NCBI GenBank assembly: GCA_022478985.1
Contig: JAKSZP010010602.1
Location: 124,001-188,000, forward strand
DNA: 64,000 nt
DNA from: Massospora cicadina
Lineage: Eukaryota; Entomophthoromycota; Entomophthoromycetes; Entomophthorales; Entomophthoraceae
Reading direction: 5' to 3'
Both the position numbers and the translations under genes were made by a program. Under the pieces are notes generated by a model. That model did not search any database, was not told the origin of the DNA, and worked only from the letters and a program-made list of their open reading frames with translations. Every line of letters begins with the position of its first letter. Position 1 is the stretch's first letter. Of the stretch, positions 1 through 10,612 are shown one piece after another.

Positions 1-683
1 TGGGTTCACAAATCAAATCAAATTGGATCAATTTAAATATGGGGTAGGCTTAAGCATCATCTTGCAGTTGTTAGGGTACCTTGAACTGGCACGTGGATTC
101 AGAAAAGGGATTGGTACGTTATATCAATCTATTAATGTAGTTTAGGGTAGATTGCCATAAGGATCAATGTTCCATATGATCTTGAAACTGGGCATCTTCC
201 CAGGTTGCAAGGATGTTTTTTCATAGCCCATGAACAATATATTAAAATTGGTAGGTTAGGAAGCCTTGAATCATCAGGATTTCACCAAACCAGCGGTGGG
301 TTGGCGGGATGAGTCAGGTAGATGACAATGGCCATACCAAGCAAGGGGTTGTGAGGCTCTTGGTTAGCCAGATCATGACAAACCAGTGGTGGGTCATCAA
401 AATGGATCTAACATATTAGGGTGGCCTTCTGGTATGGTAGATTGGAGAAACAGGTGGGAGTGTAACTTCCTATGACCTCAGCTAGCATGCGGTGAGCTTC
501 TAGTTTGATGGATCATGGTGCTTACTCAATGATCATTGGACCCAGAAAGCTGATTGTGGCAAGTTATTGAGATTCAAAGAGAGATAATGGTAGAAATTAA
601 GCTGGTAGAGCCTACAGAGTGAGTTGGAAACTGAAGACTTTACTTAAACTAAAGCAAAGAATGAACTGACGACTGACCCTGGG
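1..683. other. Unassigned sequence at left edge
   Basis: No open frame, terminal repeat or RNA-like fold was recognised here. Two loosely similar phrases (CAAACCAGCGGTGGGT near 288-303 and ACAAACCAGTGGTGGGT near 378-394) hint at an old internal duplication. Probably decayed transposon sequence, but I cannot assign a family. Confidence 0.5.
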
Positions 684-1264
684 TTTAACAGTCAGAAAAT
701 CTCAGTTCCAATTACCATAAAATAAATGATGCTTTGGTACACCAACAGCACCAAAGCAGACCAACTTTGAGTAGGGTGCGGGTTTGGTGCAACAACTGTA
801 TCAAAATATCCCTACATTGAGTTAGTTGTGCTAAATTGCTTTATGGTTGGTCTGACCCAACCACACAAAAACTCCTCAAAGCTGGATACCCAGAAAAAGA
901 CCAACACGTAAGTGAGATAAGCAAACCCCAATATAACCTTTATTTTTATTTTTATTTAGGAAATAAAAAGGGCCCACTGGAGCTTGTCTGGGGAGCAACT
1001 GACAATGCTCCCCAGGAGGGAAAGCTAGGGTCAAAATACTTAAGTGAGCTTTGGAATTTGCAGGTACACCTTTTAATGGCTGCCCTTTGGGGGCCTCACC
1101 TGAATCATTGATTATGCTCATACAAGCCTAATCTAAAATTGGGGTGAGGTACAACCCAGCTCCCAAGACAGACCAAATAAAAAAAAATTAGTTAATTTGA
1201 CTCAGATTTGGAAAATCTGAACCCAAGTTGAAATGCAATAATTGAGATGAACTCAATTGTTACA
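684..1264 (-). repeat. LTR of A1 (left)
   Basis: Matches 2797-3368 along its whole length and, reversed, 28317-28897. It begins TTTAACAGTCAG (the TG edge seen in the other copy is mutated) and ends CAATTGTTACA. It holds the family-specific stretch around the CTGCCCTTTGGGGGCCTCAC motif and an AT-rich block near 940-966 that could serve transcription start or polyadenylation. Confidence 0.85.
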
Positions 1265-1795
1265 TTACCCCCCCACTAAAGAAGGGCTCCTCCCCAAAGA
1301 GGGGCTCCACAGCAGGAGGCCACTGCAATGAGGGCTTCCTGGGGCATTTTACCTTAAGCCCTAGGAAAATTAGCCCAGAGAAACTCCAGGCCCCTCAAGG
1401 AAAAAATACAAATGACAAAGGCAAATTGAGATTGAGCTGCTGGAATCAGCCCACCCAGCACGAGGACGCGCGCCCAGCACTTGGCTGTGTTGCGCCCCCT
1501 CCCAGGCTTCTGTTGGCAATGGTCTTCCCATCCTGACCAGGAAGGCACTTTCTCCACCAGAAGCATGAGAGGGGCGCGCAGTTCAGCGCAGCTGGATGGC
1601 CATCTTCTTTCCAGGTGGAATGTACATTGATGAGGGAGCTCTGCTGGGACAGGTCCCACCAGTGCCAACTAACTCTCTGATGAGTGGGAGGCCCTACTGG
1701 GATTTTCAGCTGACGGTCACTTTGGGTCTAGGGTTGGCCATCAGTCATCAGCTCCCAACAGTTTTGTGTGACGGTACAGGACATTCCTGACCATC
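1265..1795 (-). repeat. Internal region of A1 (non-coding)
   Basis: Reversed match to 29040-29632 of copy A2, including phrases around CTTCTGTTGGCAATGGTCTT and GTGGGAGGCCCTACTGGGAT. It is GC-rich compared with the surroundings and has several intact CpGs (GGACGCGCGCCC). No retroviral protein motif is present in any frame. Confidence 0.75.
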
Positions 1796-2655
1796 ACATT
1801 ATTTTTATTTGAGATAATACTAACAAAAACAAAAATATTAATAATCTTAACATAAAAAACCAGAATTGGCCACAAGTATATCAAATGAAGGCTACTATAT
1901 GTCTTCAAGGGATCAACAGGATTTAAACTTCACCCATTAATATTATCTAATTAAATCACAATACAAAGTTAATGCTGGACTACAACAGCAGTTAGAATCC
2001 AGAAATACCCCTTGTTATAGTGGTTCTGAAATGGAGGAATTGCCTAGCAAAGAGATAATTAAAGAAGTCAATATTAACCAATTTCCTCCTCAATATTTAC
2101 TCCAAATGCAACCTGACGTTTGAGCCTGTAAAATAGGCCCTAAATTTAGCCTTTTTGCACCAACCTCCTACAACTTAAATTATTTAGGCGCGCTTACCAA
2201 ATATGATATATTTGAATTCCTTAAGCATAATAAGCGAATTACTACATATTTTTTAAATCATCTACTTTCACAATTTCAGCATAAATAATCATCAGACTTA
2301 AACAAGTTTGGAGTATTATTTATGACTATTATAAATAAGAATTGAATAGAATTCATCTCTCAATTCTGTTTATTTCATCCATTTTTACTCAATAAAATCT
2401 ATCTCTGAATAACCATTCAATTATTTATTTTATTTAGACAAATTACACTATGAAGAACCTATTCTCTCTGAACCAAGAGACTGAAATTAGTCACTTGATG
2501 GAATCCCTTATATCTCTCTTAGGTCAGGGAGCTCTGCTAGAGTTGAGTATCCTCTTAACTCTTCTACATGGATTAGTTCAACCCCAACATAGTAGTATGC
2601 GGATATAAGAGCCTTCTCTGGGGTGCTTTCAGGGTTGTGGACTATCACTTGGTTA
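1796..2655 (+). mobile_element. AT-rich insertion inside A1, possible LTR-type fragment
   Basis: This block is absent from copy A2, so it was inserted into (or replaced part of) A1; edges are approximate. Its first half has a 59-codon open stretch (about 1948-2124) ending in TGA. That is followed by sequence with TATAAATA near 2331 and AATAAA near 2390, the layout of a gene end followed by an LTR. No protein family was recognised and no target duplication was found. Confidence 0.4.
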
Positions 2656-2796
2656 GTTTTACCAAACACTTTTGTCCAATACTGGAAAGAACCAGTCCAT
2701 CACATTCTGGTTCCTTAACAACTGGGACTAAGTGACCACTGAGGTCAGTCAAACTGAAGATCAAAGGCATGCAGAGCACATTTGACTTCAGATTTA

Positions 2797-3368
2797 TGTA
2801 ACAGTCAGAAAATCACAGTTCCAACTTCCATAAAATAAATGATGCTTTGGTACACCAACAGCACCAAAGCAGACCAACTTTGAGTAGGGTGCGGGTTTGG
2901 TGCAACAACTGTATCAAAATATCCCTACATTGAGTTAGTTATGCTAAATTGCTTTATGATTAGTCTGACCCAAACATGCAAAAACTCCTTAAAGCTGAAT
3001 ATCCAGAAAAATACCAACAAGTAAGAAGGCATGAAACCCCCAAAACAACCTTTATTTTTATTTAGGAAATAAAAGGGCCCACTGGAGCTTGTCTGGGGAG
3101 AAACTGACAATGCTCCCCAAGGGGGAAAGCTAGGAACAAAATTCTGAGGTGAGCTTTAGAATTTGCAGGTACACCTTTTAATGGCTGCCCTTTGGGGGCC
3201 TCACCTGAATCATTGATTATGCTCATACAAGCCTAATCTAAAATTGGGGTGAGGTACAACCCAGCTTCCAAAACAGACCAAATCAAAAAAATTTTAACTG
3301 ATTTGACTTGGATTTGGAATTCAAACCCAAGTTGAAATGCAACAATTGAGATTAACTCAATTGTTACA
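2797..3368 (-). repeat. LTR of A1 (right)
   Basis: Direct repeat of 684-1264, beginning TGTAACAGTCAG and ending AATTGTTACA. Differences from its partner are scattered substitutions, many of them CG/TG/CA exchanges, and small deletions. Confidence 0.85.
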
Positions 3369-3475
3369 TTATCCCCCACTAGAGAATGGCCACTCCCCAA
3401 AGAGGGGCCCACAGCAGGAGGCCACCATGATAAGGGCTTCATGGGGTGAGTTACCTCAAGTCTCAGAAAAATTAC
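3369..3475 (-). repeat. Extra partial internal segment of A1 beyond its second LTR
   Basis: Repeats the start of the internal region at 1265-1370 (CCCCAAAGAGGGGC, CAGCAGGAGGCCAC and GGGCTTC shared). An internal piece outside an LTR pair indicates a tandem array collapsed by unequal recombination, or a second element sharing this LTR. Confidence 0.7.
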
Positions 3476-5203
3476 AATAAAGTTTTCAGTGCTTTTGCTT
3501 GCCTAAAATTCTGTTTTAAAATTTTGCCTAGGAAAATATTATTCAAAATTAATTAGAATGATGATCTCCACTAGTGAGCTAGGCCAAGCATTGGCTTTGT
3601 TTGCGGTATATGGAGCCAGACTTTGCTGCTTGCCTGCAGCATTGCTGGTACCTTGGTCCTCAAATATGTCACAAACTCTGTTAATGGCGCATGGTTATGG
3701 GGTGGTTCTCTGCTGGATTGTCAGTCATGTGATCAGTAACATGGCTTGTGCTTTCCAACTCCTTCACAAATATTGGCACAAACCTGTGCGTTAAACTAAG
3801 TGAGGCAGTTGTCTTTTATGACTGATGGTTGGGGGAGGGAGTTGGAGGGAGGAATTGTAGTAGGTACAGCTGATATACTATATTCATGGTCCCCCTTGGT
3901 CAGGATTGCAAAGAACAGCCTGGGTTATAAGGGTTTTTTCAGATAACTTACCTAAGAGGCTGTAGAAGTTCTGACAATGGAACTGCTAGATCTGTGGTGG
4001 GGGTGCTTCAATCAATCCAAACTTGAGAAGATTTGCTCAGTTATGCTTTTGGTGGAACTGGCTTTTGGGGAAGATCAATTAGGTAGTTAATTTAAAATTA
4101 AAAGATTTTGAGGATTGATCTTTGACTCAGATTAGTGACACATGATCTAAAATATCATATTTTGTGACCCTAAAATGGGTTTTTTGATTCAGTAAGGCTC
4201 TTATAAGTTTTAAGACTTTTTTTCATTTTTGAGGGGGTGGGGGATGACAGGGTGGGGGAAAGATGAGTCTGGGGGCCTGCTGGTGGCCCTTGGTCTGAAC
4301 CATCTCTCAACAAACCCCTTTACTTTTTCTGCAAGTGAAGAAGCTGGACAGGAAAGTTTTTTGGTGGCCAGAACAGTGACCCACAGCTCATCAACCACAT
4401 GTAAAGTCACCAAGTTGAGCCAAGAGTTCCACATATGCCTTTGGTCCCCTCTTGCGTCTTTAAGGGAACTTTTCATGGACTAACCCAAGAGGTTGGGTTT
4501 TCAGACTTATAGAGTTCAGCCATCAGCCAAGCTAACAAATCAATTTAGTATTCCAAAGATATAAAAGGACCTCAATTATTATTGTCACTGTCCATCAGAT
4601 TATCTTGGTCATTGAGTATAAAAGGGCTGTGATCAGTTATAAAATTATTTCAGTTGCCAGAGACTATATAAGTGCTTCATCAGTTATCTTTGCTGGCTGA
4701 TAGTTTCTCATTAAACTCATCTATTCTAGATTGTTTGATATTATAAGAAGACTTTTTTAAGGGCAAGGCATTAACCTTATAAGTTAAGCATCTCTCAACA
4801 CCAGCCATATGAATAACTTTTATTTGGTAATTTATAAAATATAATTTAAATTTTAGTAACAACCAACTATACGCTACCTGATAGTCTTAAGAGGATATTA
4901 GATTAAGGTAACTCAAACTTCCCTAACTTAAATTTAAATCAAGTGAGGTAGGATATCAAACCCTTTGGTGAGCTGGCCAGCTTAACTTTAAATACTTTCA
5001 CTGGTAACAGACTAAGGTTAGTGGGGTTAGCTTACCATTCTATGGTGGGGTGGCAACTGCAAAGTTATCAATATTTTTGGGGATTGAGTGTCACTTAATG
5101 ATAATCTAATATCAAGAGTTTAAAATAAATCATCTTATCCTCCTATTTTAAATATTTATCAACTGCTTCAATTTCCAATTCTAAAGGTGACCAAAGCATG
5201 AAA
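3476..5203. other. Unassigned AT-rich sequence
   Basis: Open frames here are short (60-90 codons), overlap on both strands and match nothing I recognise. One at 3558-3794 on the plus strand (78 codons, hydrophobic) has no visible context or motif. No terminal repeats, tRNA-like boxes or splice-bounded exons were found. Confidence 0.5.
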
Positions 5204-6992
5204 GAAAAATGATTTTAAGTTTTACCCTGTGGTAAAAAGCTTAAGTGCATGATATATTCCTTATGACTGAAGGTTATTTGAAAGTTTCTTAACATTTTAT
5301 TTATTATTTAAAGCTATGATATGATACTATTATAGTGTTTTGTCATTTAACTTCTAAAAAACTAACTGAAATGATTAGTTTACTTTAATAATAGTTTGAT
5401 TAGCCTAAATAAAGCTGTGTATGACATCAAGCAAATAGCTGATAGACAAATTAAATTTATATAATTTAGACTAATTCAGACAGCACTTTATTGTGGTGTT
5501 TTAAGAAACCACCTTATAAATAAATCATTATATATGCAAGTATATTTTTTAATCTCTCCCTCTAAACTACTTACCAATTGCAAAAAACTTGATACAAATA
5601 TCTATGATATATATACAATTGTTCAATTGATTGGATTGGTCCAATATTTCAGGTATAAGGCTAGTAGTCTTTAATATATTTAAAATTTAATTAGTTAAAT
5701 TATTGGTCAAATATATGATAAAATTACTGATACCTATCTATATAACCTCATTCTATCTATTTGATTAATTTAATTTGTCAGTCTATGCTAAATTTACTGA
5801 TTGGCATCTACAATAATTTATTTTATTAATTTTGTTGATACTATTGATTAATATATGCAAAAAGATAGCCATATATAATGATTTAAGCTTGTTATAGCAT
5901 GATCTCATACTTGCCTGGAAATTGACCATACCCCCCAGCTATAGGACATATATCATGTTAATAATCATGTCAATATGTATATAATATTGATAAGTGCATT
6001 TAGTTAGGCAATATATGGTAAAATTACTGATCACCATCTACAATAATTTATATTATTAATCTAATTGATTTTTTTAATCAAATTATGAAAAAATGTTAGC
6101 CATTTATAATAATCTAATCTCAAAGCTATAATCTCATACTTGCCTGGATTTTAAACATACCTAGCCATAGGATATATATCATGTCAAAAGCTTAGGATGG
6201 TAAAGTCACTGGTTAACTAGGTATCTGAATTCAGCTTTTTGACATGATATATGTCCTATGGTTGGGGGTATATTCAAAATCCAGGCAAGTATGAGATCAT
6301 ATATGATGAGCTTAAATTATTATGGGTGTGGATCATTTTTGCATAAGTTGACCAATTAAATCAGCTAGATTTAAAATGAATTATTATAGATGGTGATCAG
6401 TAAATTTACTTTAGATTGACCAATTAAATCATCCAAATAAATAAAGTGAGGTAATAGATAGATATATAAAGTTTACCATATATATAATTGACTAATAAAA
6501 TCAACTAAATAACAAAACCTAAGTAATTAAAACTGCCAACCTTATACATGAAACATTGGACTAATCAAGTCAACTGAACAACTATATATATATCATAGAA
6601 TATTTGTATCAAGTTTATCTAAGATTGGTAAATAGTCTAGGAGTAGATGTTGAAATAAACATGCATCCATAATGATTTATTTATAAGATGATTTCATAAA
6701 CCACCACAACTAAAATGCTACTTAATTTATTTTAAATTAAATAAGTTTGTAATCTATCTACCAGCCACTTGCTTGCTGTCATATACAGTTTTAGTTAGGT
6801 TAATCCAACCATTACTTAAGTCATTTAACCATCTCAGGTTTTATTCTTTTAAAAGTTAAATGACAAAACACAGTGGTAGTACCCTATCATAACTGTAGAT
6901 AAAATGTTAAGAAAGTTTCTAACAACCTTCATCTTTAAGGCATATATCATTCACTTAAGTTTTTATAATAAGGTAAAACCTGAATCATTTTT
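5204..6992. mobile_element. Foldback element F1-a (about 1.8 kb, very long inverted arms)
   Basis: The left arm (about 5204-6190) and right arm (about 6233-6992) are inverted copies around a roughly 40 bp centre. The outer edge reads GAAAAATGATTTTAAGTTTT on the left, and the right edge is the inverted TGAATCATTTTTACTA. The inner edge is ATATATCATGTC against GACATGATATATGTCC. The left arm has an internal duplication of its inner segment (5880-5960 and 6110-6190). No open frame. Further arms of this family lie at 8697-9335, 9571-10325, 27508-27860 and, split by insertions, 28150-41060. It probably moved with a transposase supplied elsewhere, or arose by inverted duplication of a repeat. Confidence 0.75.
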
Positions 6993-7425
6993 ACTATTAA
7001 TCCCTTGTCTAATTAACTCCCAACCTGTTGTATAATTATAGTTCAATAGTACTGTACAATTATCCTTTGAATATGAAATAATATTAAACCTATTATCTTA
7101 AGGCGTTTGGGACCTATGCCCACCTCTAAAAATCTTTTATACCCATTAAAGTTTCATCTTTAAACAGATAGTTGTATTAATATCTTTTTTAGCGCTAGGT
7201 GGTCCCAACTTAATAGGAGAATGCACCAATCTATGGTCAGATTAATATCTATAGAGAGATAAGGGCATCTGATAGGATTTAAATATATCATTATATAGAT
7301 ACAAGTCATTGTATGAATGTGACATCACCTCCTAAACTACTGAATTAAATTCTACTAGACTTGGCATCAACATTTTATAAATTTGGGGGAACCAACTTGG
7401 GCAGGTTCTTATCTTTAAATGATAA
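6993..7425. other. Unassigned sequence between F1-a and Helitron copy 2
   Basis: AT-rich, without an open frame, repeat boundary or RNA-like signal that I can recognise. Confidence 0.5.
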
Positions 7426-7995
7426 TCTATATTAAAAAGCAAGTGTGTGTGCATGTTTGCAATGCCCAGCCAAAATTAGAACATGTATAGCTTCTGAAAC
7501 TTGTCTATAGATGTATGGGAGAGGGTCCGTGTGCACCTTGAAGCTGGATTTTTATTTTTCATCTAGTTAATAAAACACATCTACTTAAAAAATTTCACTG
7601 ATGTACTGACGTATCTATGTATTGACTGACTGACATCTGAAACCTTTGAGTCTAATAAGTTTAATCTATTTGGGTGAGTGGGTGGAATTGGTGAATCTTA
7701 TCAAATCTGAAATTATTGAGCCTGATGGGTTCAATCTATTTGGGTGAAAGGATGATAATTGACGAATATTATCTAATAATACACCAAATTGCTCACCTGA
7801 AACTACCAAAAATCAGTATTAAAGTTTAAGTAAATTAATTAGTTAGGATAATTAGCTCACTAGCCATGAGGACAACAGCATAGCTGTTAGTCCAAGTGGC
7901 TCAATAGCAGTGCTGGCACAGCCTATAGGCTACAATGTGAGCTTATCATCTGTTAAATTAAATACTGTAGTGAAGCATGGGTATCTGGATGTTAG
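7426..7995 (+). mobile_element. Decayed non-autonomous Helitron, copy 2
   Basis: The left end TCTATATTAAAAAGCAAGTG follows an A and matches the 5' end of the intact Helitron at 41408-42836, including GTGTGTG, ATGCCCAGCCAAAA and GGGTCCGTGTGCACCT. The right end, ACTGTAGTGAAGCATGGGTA then a TTAG terminus, matches that element's 3' hairpin with all CpGs changed to TG or CA. The interior (7640-7800) has degenerate repeats around TCTATTTGGGTGA. No Rep/helicase coding. Confidence 0.75.
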
Positions 7996-8167
7996 GTTTA
8001 TATATATATTTTTTAAAACCTGCCTAATTTGGTTCACCTAATTAAAGAGAAACTATTGGCAAGTTAAGTAGAAGTTGATTTAATAGTTTAGAAGATATGT
8101 CACATACTCATTTATTTAAGGCAAGGGGACCAGGGGACCCTTCTTGCTGACACAAAAATAAAAAAAT

Positions 8168-8512
8168 GGGAAAAAAGATTCTCATTTAAAAAAAGCTCTA
8201 AAAAGTATGAAATAATTGAGAAATTAAGCCTACTCAATAAAACTCTTTTTGAAGTTGGCACCATATTTTAAACTGAATAATAGAATTATTCTAAATACAA
8301 ATTATTTCTTAAGTCTGGATTGTGTCCAAGTGTAAACTATAAGTAACTTAGAATATATAGTACTGAGTATATAAATTATAAATACCTATTATAAGTCAGT
8401 TAAAATATGGCACCAACTTCAAAAAGGGTTTTATTGAGTAGGCTTAATTTCTTAATTATGTCATACTTTTTTAGAGTTTTTTTTAAAGGAGGTTCTTTTT
8501 TTCCCAAAAAAA
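8168..8512. mobile_element. Small foldback element F2-a
   Basis: The left arm (about 8168-8275) and right arm (about 8405-8512) are inverted copies: CAATAAAACTCTTTTTGAAG against CTTCAAAAAGGGTTTTATTG, both running into a GGCACCATAT / ATATGGCACC boundary. About 130 bp of unique sequence separates them. Related copies lie at 26945-27310 and 27862-28165. The 99-codon open frame across the right arm is AT-rich repeat, not a gene. Confidence 0.7.
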
Positions 8513-8696
8513 CTTTACCCCCAGTTCTTTTCCCTAAAAAAATTAGTGCATTTTTAAAAGTGGCTCTTTTTCCTACTTTTATTAAATATTACTATCTCTA
8601 TATATTGTTTTTGCCCCTTACTTATTTTCTAAAAATTAAAACTTATTGTATATCTATTATACATAGTATTTTTATAAACAAATATACTAATAATTC

Positions 8697-8948
8697 ATTT
8701 TATTAAATTTAGTTGATTTTTTGGTCAAATTATACTAAATTTACTGATCATCATCTACAATACTTCATTTTATTAAATTTAGATGATTTTATTGGTCAAC
8801 ATATGCTGAATTTACTGATCGCCATCTACAGTAATTTAATTTATTAGATTTGGTTGCTTTTATTAGTCAATCTATGTAAATTTATTGATCGCTATCTAAA
8901 ATAATTCATTTTATCAAATTTAGATGAGTTATTGGTCAAATTATGCAA
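8697..8948 (+). repeat. Tandem repeat of about 63 bp units
   Basis: Four degenerate units, each TTCATTTTATTAAATTTAG... then TTGGTCAA..., TTTACTGATCGCCATCTACA. The same array is at 27508-27765 and in looser form inside the F1 arms (5690-6080 and 6345-6520). It is therefore an internal tandem repeat of the F1 arm. Confidence 0.7.
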
Positions 8949-9020
8949 AAACGATAGCCATCTATAATGATTTAAGCTCATCCCACTATGAACTCATACT
9001 GACTGAATTTTGAACATACC

Positions 9021-9299
9021 AGGGAGGATACCCCAGTGGTAGAGTATGGACCCTCTGCCACTGCCTCCCGAGTTCGATCCCGGTAATGGACTTTGGGTAG
9101 GGGACGATTTTGACTGTGTTGGTTTTGCGCGCCAATGCCCCGAACCGAGATAGCGAATAGCAAAGGCGGTCCATGGAGTTCCTGGCCTATCATACGCCGC
9201 GCATGGAGGTTTTCCGGTTTTTATCCTCCTTTCCCATTTTCTTCACTTCCCTAATCGGTGCGGTATCATCCCCAGGTTGACCCACCTCGAATAAAATTA
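9021..9299 (+). mobile_element. tRNA-Gly-derived SINE, copy S1-a
   Basis: A 279 bp insertion with a perfect 15 bp target duplication, AATTTTGAACATACC at 9006-9020 and 9300-9314. The 5' head resembles tRNA-Gly(GCC): box A at CCCAGTGGTAGAG, CTCTGCCACTG over the anticodon arm, and box B at GAGTTCGATCCCGG. The body follows (9093-9262), then a tail CATCCCCAGGTTGACCCACC-TCGAATAAAATTA that it shares with the ORF1-only LINE-like elements at 36194-40961. Transcription would be by RNA polymerase III from the internal boxes. The head does not fold into a complete modern tRNA, so it is not a tRNA gene. Second copy at 48046-48334. Confidence 0.9.
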
Positions 9300-9335
9300 A
9301 ATTTTGAACATACCCCCAGCTATATGACATATCAA

Positions 9336-9570
9336 ATGTGCAACAAAGTATCACTTCACCGATGCCAGAAGAAAAGTTTATCCGGTGTTGTATTAGTCCC
9401 ACAAGTACCCATCGCTTCTGAGCCCATTTTGGTATATTTACTAATTTAATAGGCAGATACTTGATCAATACTTACAAAAGTAAAATGTGACCTAAGTTGG
9501 AGCATCCTCAATTTTTGGAGATGATCATCCAAATTGGTTCAGTATTTTCAGAGTTATGCGCGAACAAACA
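9336..9570. other. Short unique spacer between F1 pieces
   Basis: Keeps several CpGs (CACCGATGCC, TCCGGTG, ATCGCTTC, GCGCGAAC) and matches no other segment here. No gene recognised. Confidence 0.4.
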
Positions 9571-10325
9571 GAAAAATGATTCAAGTTTTACCTTATGGTA
9601 AAAAACTTAAATGCATGATATATACCTTATGGCTGAAAGTTGTTAGAAAAGTTTCTTAACATTTTATTTACTGTTATGATAGGATACTATCATTGTGTTT
9701 TATCATTTAACTTTTAAAAGAATAATACCCGAGATGGTTAGATTACTTAAGTAATGGTTGGATTAGCCTAACTAAAACTTTGTATGACAGCAGGTAAGTA
9801 GCTGGTAGATATATTCAAATTTATTTAATTTATATTAAATTAGGTAGCATTTTAGTTGTGGTGGTTTAGGAAATCATCTTATAAATAAATCATTATAAAT
9901 ACATGTTTATTTCAACATCTACTCCTAGACTATTTACCAATCTCAGATAAACTTGACACAAATATTCTATGATATATATATAGTTGTTCAGTTGACTTGA
10001 TTAGTCCAATGTTTTAGGTATAAGGTTGGCAGTTTTTACTTATTTAGTTTTTATTTAGTTAATACTATCAGTCAATTAAATGGTAAACTTTCAGATATCT
10101 ATCTATATTATCTCATTTTATTTATTTGGATGATTTAATTGGTCAATCTATAGTAAATTTACTGATTGCCATCTACAATAATTCATTTTAAATCTATTAA
10201 ATATGGTCAATTTTATTGGTCAACCTATGCAAAAACAATCCACATCCATAATCATTTAAGCTCGTCAGGTATGATCGCATACTTTGAACTTACCCCTAGC
10301 CGTAGGACATATATCATGTCAAAAA
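9571..10325 (+). mobile_element. F1 single arm
   Basis: Full-length left-type arm: starts GAAAAATGATTCAAGTTTTA and ends CATATATCATGTC, parallel to 5204-6190 without the internal duplication. No inverted partner follows, so this is a lone arm or a deleted foldback. Confidence 0.75.
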
Positions 10326-10384
10326 AAGAAAAACTATATATACAGGTTGAATTGATAACTTTCTTTTTCAAAGTCGAGTTAATA

Positions 10385-10612
10385 ATTTAGAATCATCTGG
10401 TAAGTTATAAGCTGGATTTAGTTGCATACATCTGTAACCACAAGCTAAGGTGGAGTAAAAGTGCAATAACAGGTTCAAAACCTGTTATAGCTAAGATAAA
10501 TATAATTTCCTCTATCCCTCTTATCATTCATTATTCAATTAATGATATGGGTTTTAAAAAGATAAAAAAACTCCTAAGAAATAAATACCATAGTGAAGCA
10601 TAGGTATACTAT
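10385..10612 (+). mobile_element. Helitron 3' end (copy 3) carrying a tRNA-like SINE
   Basis: AATAATTTAGAATCATCTGG and GTAAGTTATAA match the subterminal part of Helitron copy 4 (26871-26901). The terminal hairpin, CCATAGTGAAGCATAGGTAT, reappears at 10588-10607. About 180 bp between them is an insertion of the S3 tRNA-like SINE. Confidence 0.6.
10405..10585 (+). mobile_element. tRNA-like SINE, family S3 copy
   Basis: CATCTGTAACCACAAGCTAA-GGTGG and a box-B-like AGGTTCAAAACCTG are shared, inverted, with 47695-47815. So is the body ending near AATTAATGATATGGG. It splits a Helitron end that is uninterrupted at 26871-26935. Target duplication is not clear. Confidence 0.55.

Larger units (their letters stand above)
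684..3475 (-). mobile_element. Family A short LTR retrotransposon, copy A1 (LTR-internal-LTR-partial internal)
   Basis: Two direct LTRs (684-1264 and 2797-3368) of 581 and 572 bp flank an internal region; the internal start is then repeated once more after the second LTR (3369-3475). The same LTR and internal sequence recur in opposite orientation at 28317-29632, where the element is about 1.9 kb in all. There is no gag, protease or reverse transcriptase, so it is non-autonomous (TRIM/LARD-like). A purine tract read on the minus strand (AGTGGGGGGGTAA) abuts the LTR at 1264, which sets the minus orientation. The internal part is interrupted at about 1796-2655. Short open frames inside it are GC-rich chance frames. 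Confidence 0.8.
8697..9335 (+). mobile_element. F1 half-arm, interrupted by SINE S1-a
   Basis: Reads as the inner half of an F1 arm: the 63 bp repeats, then GATAGCCATCTATAATGATT, then CATACCCCCAGCTATATGAC. It is split by the SINE at 9021-9299. A near copy without the SINE is at 27508-27860, which provides the empty-site comparison. Confidence 0.75.

Noticed and set aside
4210..4483. Mirror-image open frames on both strands
   Set aside because: Neither has a motif or partner exon; at least one must be chance, and probably both are.
8407..8706. 99-codon plus-strand open frame
   Set aside because: It is the right arm of foldback F2-a read through; the homologous arm at 27198-27491 is equally AT-rich repeat.
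9021..9095. tRNA-Gly gene
   Set aside because: Box A and box B are present, but the arms do not pair as a complete tRNA, a body and AT tail follow, and the whole 279 bp is bounded by a target duplication: a SINE.
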